DNA of 9,722 nt, from positions 1 to 9,722 of the forward strand of contig QQUD01000798.1 of assembly GCA_008501785.1 (NCBI GenBank), in the 5' to 3' direction. This stretch comes from Chloroflexota bacterium (GTDB lineage Bacteria > Chloroflexota > Anaerolineae > Promineifilales > Promineifilaceae). This document shows positions 5,890 to 9,722 of this stretch, piece after piece. The notes beneath the pieces were generated by a model, which was given only the letters and a program-made list of their open reading frames with translations, was not told the DNA's origin and ran no database searches. The position numbers and the translations under genes are program-made. Each line of letters opens with the position of its first letter. Position 1 is the stretch's first letter.

Positions 5890-8226
5890 TCACTCAATCA
5901 AAATTTCACCCAGCAGAATAGTATCATCGCCGCCCGTTTGAATGGGCAAACGTACTAAAGTTTCCAGGTTATACATGCCTACAAGAAGAGTCACAGGACC
6001 TAATGACATGCCAGGTGGAATGTCAATCAAATGCGTATCGGGGATGATCTGCCCAGGTTCCCACCGCGTAGTTGGATTCATATTGCACTCTGGAGCACCG
6101 TCATGTTGGGCAACCAACTCGCCCCCCGCAACCAGATGGGTAAATACCTGATGCGGTTCGGTGAATGGCAGCAGCGCTTCCCAAAACAGTGTCACAGCCA
6201 CCTGACCGCCCGGAACCGCATTTTCCACATTTACATCGTAACCAAGTAACTTCACCTGTCCATTCCCCAAAATCGCATCTACTGGCACAATGCCTTCTGG
6301 TTGGGGAGCAGCGGCTTCTTCAGGAGTTAGCCAATGTTTGGTTCTGTGAGCGTCAATGGAGTTTACGGCCGTTTCCTCTCTTCCATAAATTTGCATGGTA
6401 GAACGGCCGTTTACCACCACCTCATGCTGCAAAAACATGCCATCCAGCCACGCCGCATCATACGGAACCGTATCCTGCACATTATTTGCCACAATAAACG
6501 TTTCAAAATCAGGACAATGCGTGCGATTTGCTTGCCCCATATAAATATTCGTGATTTCCTCTTCCTCATTGCTGGCATACGGCAGCGCCAATGGCAATTC
6601 GCCCACCGCTCGCCATCCTGCCTGATATGGGAAACCAAACAAACCATACAGCGGCGGCTCATCCCAGGTTGTTGGGAAAAAGGCGGGTTTGTTTTCAGCC
6701 CAAGTACGCTGCCGTTCAGGGCTTGTGTCCACAAACATCAAACACACATAAACGGCCGAAACCACGATAAACCCAACAAACAATCCAACCAACAAACGCT
6801 GCATCACCGGCTGCGACACCTTTTGCCACAACCAAACGCCCCCCACCGCCGCCAACATCGCTGCGCCAGGAAAAATCGTATACACGTGTGTCCGGGCATC
6901 ATCCACAATCACAGTGTAAAAGAGCAAGGGTACGAGAAAGGTAAGGAGGGCAGAAATACGGCCGTTTTTCTGCCACCACAGCACAACAAGCCCAACACCA
7001 ACCAGCAAAATCAAACCCAAAATATAATAGAGGCTGTTGTAAAATGTAGCCATCTGCCACACTTCAGTCCCACTCCAGCGCACCGTTGCCCCAGCCTGCT
7101 CCTGCCCCAATCGATCCCCAAGCAAATAACTTTGCGTCTTAGCAAAATTGGGATGCAGCACATATGGCACATAAAATAGCGTCAGCAATCCAAATCCAAT
7201 CGCGCCAGACAGCAGCCACTCCCACCACCGTGCTATCTGCAAACGAGGCCACACCAACCACACAATTGCTGGAGCAACCAGCACGGCGTCGTAATGGGAG
7301 AGGAGACCGCCTGCGAGGAAAACGGCCGTTAAACCCAACGCCCAACCATCCCCATCCTCACGATACCGGTCTGCGTGTAGCAATGCCAACAGCCCCCACA
7401 GCATCACAAACGATTGGTACTGAATAATGCGCCCAAACGCAATGCTAAACCCATTTACTGCCAGCAGCACACCAGCCACCAGCGCCACCTTGTCACCAAA
7501 CCAGCGCCGCGCCAGTGCCACCATTACCAGCACAGCCAGCACATTCCCCCACAAAAACGGCAGCCGCGCCCAAAATTCTGAAATCGCTCCCGTGCTGCCC
7601 CATGCCACCATCGGCAGCACAATTTCCACCGGTCCCTTCTGATGCAAAAACAACTCCACATCATCCCCAGTCAAGGCCGTCGCCGCCCGCATCAAAATAA
7701 TCCCCTCATCCCCTTGCAGCTCCTTATACCCCATATTCGGCAGCCGCAGCAAAATTGCAAGCAGAATGAGCAATAAGATCGGAATCAAAGATTTTGCAGA
7801 TATCGCAGATTCACTTCCCTTACTGGTTGTGCCGCTGCTCTTTTCCTCCCCATCCGTCTTCTTTCCCATTCGTATCAAAAAAAACGAAGCAAAAACAGGC
7901 AAAACCACAACAAAAACACCCCATCCCAACAACAACAAACGGGGCACAGGTCCAGGCAAATAATGAATAAGCAGCCCACCAATTACATGCAGCAGCAGCA
8001 CCCACCCCGCCGCCGTCAACCAACCCGAAAATCGTAGGGCAAAACACTGTTTTGTCCAGGCAAGATGACATCTCACCCTACCAAAGATTACAAGTTCCCA
8101 TGTGTAAATGGGCAGCAGCCAAAAGAGGAAAACGGCCGTTACCTGCTGCACATCTCCCACCGACACCCACCAAATCATCAGCGCAGCAACCAGCGACACA
8201 CCCAACCAAAAAGCAACTCGCCTCAC
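5890..8226 (-). CDS. GT39-like glycosyltransferase with extra N-terminal membrane domain and C-terminal beta-sandwich module
   Basis: The 778-aa protein is longer than its neighbours because about 145 residues precede the GT39 part. Residues 1-120 hold about four hydrophobic segments, and 120-145 is a charged, serine-rich linker (GKKTDGEEKSSGTTSKGSES). The glycosyltransferase core then starts at about 147 with a membrane segment, ELQGDEGIILMRA (D173, E174), FLHQKGPVEI (HQKGP, 195-199) and ARLPFLWGN (220-228). At the second acidic position it has R266...Q271 (GRIIQYQSF) rather than D/E. A soluble region follows the last membrane segment (about 480-500). The terminal module (about 657-778) contains VFTHLV, VAQHDGAP, NPTTRWEPGQIIPD and LLVGMYNLETLVRLP. 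Translation starts at GTG 8226, directly after an in-frame TGA, with GAGGTG 5 nt upstream. Likely first gene of a three-gene transcript. It holds several copies of the palindrome (perfect at 6402, 7321, 8131). Confidence 0.85.
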   Translation of the reverse strand: MRRVAFWLGVSLVAALMIWWVSVGDVQQVTAVFLFWLLPIYTWELVIFGRVRCHLAWTKQCFALRFSGWLTAAGWVLLLHVIGGLLIHYLPGPVPRLLLLGWGVFVVVLPVFASFFLIRMGKKTDGEEKSSGTTSKGSESAISAKSLIPILLLILLAILLRLPNMGYKELQGDEGIILMRAATALTGDDVELFLHQKGPVEIVLPMVAWGSTGAISEFWARLPFLWGNVLAVLVMVALARRWFGDKVALVAGVLLAVNGFSIAFGRIIQYQSFVMLWGLLALLHADRYREDGDGWALGLTAVFLAGGLLSHYDAVLVAPAIVWLVWPRLQIARWWEWLLSGAIGFGLLTLFYVPYVLHPNFAKTQSYLLGDRLGQEQAGATVRWSGTEVWQMATFYNSLYYILGLILLVGVGLVVLWWQKNGRISALLTFLVPLLFYTVIVDDARTHVYTIFPGAAMLAAVGGVWLWQKVSQPVMQRLLVGLFVGFIVVSAVYVCLMFVDTSPERQRTWAENKPAFFPTTWDEPPLYGLFGFPYQAGWRAVGELPLALPYASNEEEEITNIYMGQANRTHCPDFETFIVANNVQDTVPYDAAWLDGMFLQHEVVVNGRSTMQIYGREETAVNSIDAHRTKHWLTPEEAAAPQPEGIVPVDAILGNGQVKLLGYDVNVENAVPGGQVAVTLFWEALLPFTEPHQVFTHLVAGGELVAQHDGAPECNMNPTTRWEPGQIIPDTHLIDIPPGMSLGPVTLLVGMYNLETLVRLPIQTGGDDTILLGEILIE

Positions 8227-8231
8227 TCAAT

Positions 8232-8237
8232 CACCTC
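8232..8237 (-). promoter_or_regulatory. Ribosome binding site for the GTG start at 8226
   Basis: The minus strand reads GAGGTG, then ATTGA, then GTG. The 5-nt spacing is ideal. The triplet before the GTG is TGA in the same frame, so no longer start exists. Confidence 0.65.
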
Positions 8238-8255
8238 AACATACCCGACCCAACC

Positions 8256-8335
8256 CGCAGCGACAAAAGCAGCACGAGTAACAGCCATTTTTTAGATCAT
8301 GCTTGAAATCGTTCATCAAAATTTTATTCGCTGCG
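8256..8335. repeat. 8-bp inverted repeat in the intergenic gap
   Basis: CGCAGCGA at 8256-8263 is mirrored by TCGCTGCG at 8328-8335, with A-rich and T-rich flanks that partly extend the match. The 64-bp separation is too long for a terminator. The arms bracket the candidate promoter, so an operator is conceivable, but an 8-bp pair can arise by chance. Confidence 0.35.
8291..8319 (-). promoter_or_regulatory. Weak candidate promoter for the three-gene glycosyltransferase unit
   Basis: The minus strand has TTGATG (8319-8314), a 17-bp spacer and TCTAAA (8296-8291), each matching 4 of 6 consensus bases. It lies in the 136-bp gap (8227-8362), the longest gene-free stretch between the glycosyltransferase genes, and would give a leader of about 58 nt before GTG 8226. 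In such AT-rich sequence this match could be chance. I see no U-tailed hairpin in the gap, so readthrough from the upstream gene is also possible. Confidence 0.3.
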
Positions 8336-8362
8336 ATTAGCTGGCAAATTACGATAATAGTC

Positions 8363-9722
8363 TCACTCCACGCGATAAATCAAAATCGAATACCCAATCC
8401 GTGCATCCGGCTCTTGCTGCCGAAACCACGAATAAACCGTTGAATGCGGCAGCGGCAGTTCCATCAAATTACTCACGCTAATCGCATACACACCCGGTTC
8501 CGGCTCAGACACATTAAAGGGCGGTACAGTCCATTGCGAATAAAATGCGGGCAACGGAGACCCCGGCATGGGATCATACAAAATGTCATAATAATCTGGT
8601 ATCGCAGACCCAAACCAGCCCAATTTCACTCGCTCAACACCTTCATCTGCCATCCAATCCTGCAGGCGCAGCAAATCCTGACCCCAATCCACATTGCTAT
8701 CCAGCAAAACCTGGTATCCATTTTCAGGACCACCAGCCGCCTGATTAAAATAGCTTAAATAATGAGGGTGGATCCACACCGTCGTCAACAATAAGGCCAC
8801 AAAGGCCCCGCTAACACCCATCATCATGATGCGACGCTGTTTGGCATCCCTTCCCCACGCCACCAATCCAGCCAAAATCAGATAAACAAACGGCAGCGTC
8901 GGCAACAAATGACGGTAGCCAATATTCAAATTACTCATCATGCTGGTGGCAAAATACAACAGCGGCACCAGCAGCACAAACAGCACCCGCTGACGCGTCT
9001 CACGTCGCCACAACAACAATCCAATTGCCAGCACCAGCCCAATCAATGTCACCACTGGCGTTTTTACGGCAAAGGTAATTGGGAAATATTGAATAAACCC
9101 TTCGAAAGAAAAGTCACCAAACAAAAATGCCATCCGTCCACTGCTGGACCAAAACAATATCTTCTCAATCCCTCGCCAAAACGTCGGCATCGGTCCAGAC
9201 ACTAGATTCAATCCCAACAACCAATCAGCCTGAAATGCAAACCGCCCCCACTCAAACCCAAAAATTCCCCACAACACCACAATCGAAAACAAACCAGCCG
9301 ACAAATACATTGCCAACCGATTTTTCATCCCAGAGAGTACAGAGGACGCAGAGAGAAAAGAAAAAAATCTGTGTTTATCTGTGTTTATCTGCGTCCAATT
9401 CTCTTCATAAAGAGGCAAAATCGCCATCACACCCCAAATCGGCACAAACGCCAACGCCGACAGCTTGCTGCCAAAGGCCAACCCCATGCCCACACTAGCC
9501 AACAGCCAGGTACGCCAAGACGGCCGTTTCCACATCCGCCACAACAAAAAAGTCGCTAGAAATATGAACAGCGTCCCACCAAGATCAGTCGTCACATAAC
9601 GGCCGTTTGCCAACACCTTCGGGTCAAACAAAATGAAAAGGAACGTGAGGTGATGGGTAAACGGCCGCTTCCACAACTGACCCGCCCACTGAAACCCAAC
9701 CAGCCCCAACCCCAACGTCAAA
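8363..9722 (-). CDS. GT39-family phospholipid-carrier-dependent glycosyltransferase, partial: N-terminus outside window
   Basis: The frame is open to the right edge; the first visible codon is TTG, an internal leucine and not a start. Numbering from it, FDPKVLANGRYVTTDL (32-47) holds the family's conserved R and D (R41, D46). FLFGDFSFEGFIQYFP...FAVKTP (199-222), NIGYRHLLP (266-274), YLSYFNQAAGGP (321-332) and DSNVDWGQDL (341-350) are signature blocks of a GT39 subgroup I recognise from many environmental bacteria. The first catalytic acidic loop lies beyond the window. About ten hydrophobic segments are visible up to about 315; the tail of about 135 residues is soluble and lacks the beta-sandwich module of its three neighbours. 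Residues about 107-131 are polar and come from a repeat-like insertion. The stop is TGA at 8365-8363. Lipid-linked sugar transfer outside the membrane is inferred from the family; the substrate is unknown. Confidence 0.85.
   Translation of the reverse strand, partial: LTLGLGLVGFQWAGQLWKRPFTHHLTFLFILFDPKVLANGRYVTTDLGGTLFIFLATFLLWRMWKRPSWRTWLLASVGMGLAFGSKLSALAFVPIWGVMAILPLYEENWTQINTDKHRFFSFLSASSVLSGMKNRLAMYLSAGLFSIVVLWGIFGFEWGRFAFQADWLLGLNLVSGPMPTFWRGIEKILFWSSSGRMAFLFGDFSFEGFIQYFPITFAVKTPVVTLIGLVLAIGLLLWRRETRQRVLFVLLVPLLYFATSMMSNLNIGYRHLLPTLPFVYLILAGLVAWGRDAKQRRIMMMGVSGAFVALLLTTVWIHPHYLSYFNQAAGGPENGYQVLLDSNVDWGQDLLRLQDWMADEGVERVKLGWFGSAIPDYYDILYDPMPGSPLPAFYSQWTVPPFNVSEPEPGVYAISVSNLMELPLPHSTVYSWFRQQEPDARIGYSILIYRVE
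9331..9403. repeat. Short dispersed-repeat-like element read in frame through a glycosyltransferase gene
   Basis: The plus strand has a purine-rich arm, then an A-run, then a period-10 tract TCTGTGTTTA repeated twice (9368-9387), ending in TCTGCGTCC (9388-9396). GGACGCAGA at 9344-9352 is the exact reverse complement of TCTGCGTCC, so the ends form a 9-bp inverted repeat around 35 bp. On the coding strand it yields NWTQINTDKHRFFSF, a polar peptide between two membrane segments. From memory, similar 'ATCTGTGTTTATCTGTG' tracts and their translations recur in many unrelated bacterial genomes; I cannot verify this here. TTCAT occurs at 9324-9328 and 9404-9408, but the 80-bp spacing is not a multiple of three, which weakens it as a target duplication. 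Confidence 0.55.

Larger units (their letters stand above)
2028..9607. repeat. Family of dispersed intragenic palindromes AACGGCCGTT (10 perfect copies)
   Basis: Perfect decamers start at 2028, 3122, 3768, 4353, 4813, 5220, 6402, 7321, 8131 and 9598. Four extend to AAACGGCCGTTT (3121, 3767, 4812, 5219). One-mismatch copies have their CGGCCG core at 2442, 3410, 4984, 6366, 6753, 6959, 9521 and 9662. Two more bare cores lie at 670 and 4620. All perfect copies are inside coding regions, and the encoded peptide depends on frame: TAV at 2028, 3768, 7321 and 8131; NGR at 3122, 4813, 6402 and 9598; RPF at 4353 and 5220. A given 10-bp palindrome is expected about 0.01 times in a random sequence of this length. 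Confidence 0.9.

Noticed and set aside
6334..7179. 281-codon open frame on the plus strand
   Set aside because: It lies wholly antisense to the 5890-8226 gene. Its translation is rich in H, Q, P, N and R with no recognisable domain, as expected for the complement of membrane-protein codons.
9719..9721. TTG as start codon of the rightmost gene
   Set aside because: The frame runs off the window edge and the conserved GT39 N-terminus is missing, so this leucine is internal.

Overview
The window looks like a piece of a Chloroflexota chromosome, probably an Anaerolineae-type lineage. This is inferred from style, not from a marker gene. The signs are several large GT39-type membrane glycosyltransferases in a row, a C-terminal beta-sandwich module appended to three of them, a secreted beta-sandwich protein with a 'YLPML..PTPTLTPTP' linker, and middling base composition. 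Every gene I can support is on the minus strand, so the region reads from right to left. I see no rRNA, tRNA, CRISPR array, integrase or transposase.

In transcription order, the window opens with the C-terminal 453 codons of a GT39-family protein (8363-9722, N-terminus outside). A 136-bp gap with a weak candidate promoter follows. Next come three closely packed GT39-like genes: 8226-5890 (778 aa, GTG start, with an extra N-terminal membrane domain), 5845-3905 (646 aa, 44-bp gap) and 3905-2016 (629 aa, TAATG overlap). These three share a homologous C-terminal domain of about 120-145 residues. A near-consensus sigma70-type promoter (1946-1974) and a good ribosome binding site then start a separate unit for a secreted or anchored two-domain beta-sandwich protein (1914-478). 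That unit ends in an intrinsic terminator (441-397). Its U-tract touches the start codon of the last gene, a membrane protein resembling the 6-pyruvoyl-tetrahydropterin synthase-related (PF10131) family, which runs off the left edge (396 to <1).

The GT39-type proteins would transfer sugars from polyprenyl-phosphate donors on the outer face of the membrane. The appended domains probably sit outside the membrane. The secreted protein, with its Thr/Pro-rich linker, is a plausible surface partner or acceptor, but no acceptor can be read from the sequence.

The most unusual signal is not a gene. The perfect 10-bp palindrome AACGGCCGTT occurs 10 times between 2028 and 9607, with at least 8 further one-mismatch copies. 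All perfect copies lie inside genes, and all three reading frames are used (TAV, NGR, RPF). This points to selection or spread at the DNA level, like cyanobacterial HIP1 or a DNA-uptake word. A second DNA-level oddity is a short dispersed-repeat-like element (about 9331-9403) read in frame through the rightmost glycosyltransferase gene.
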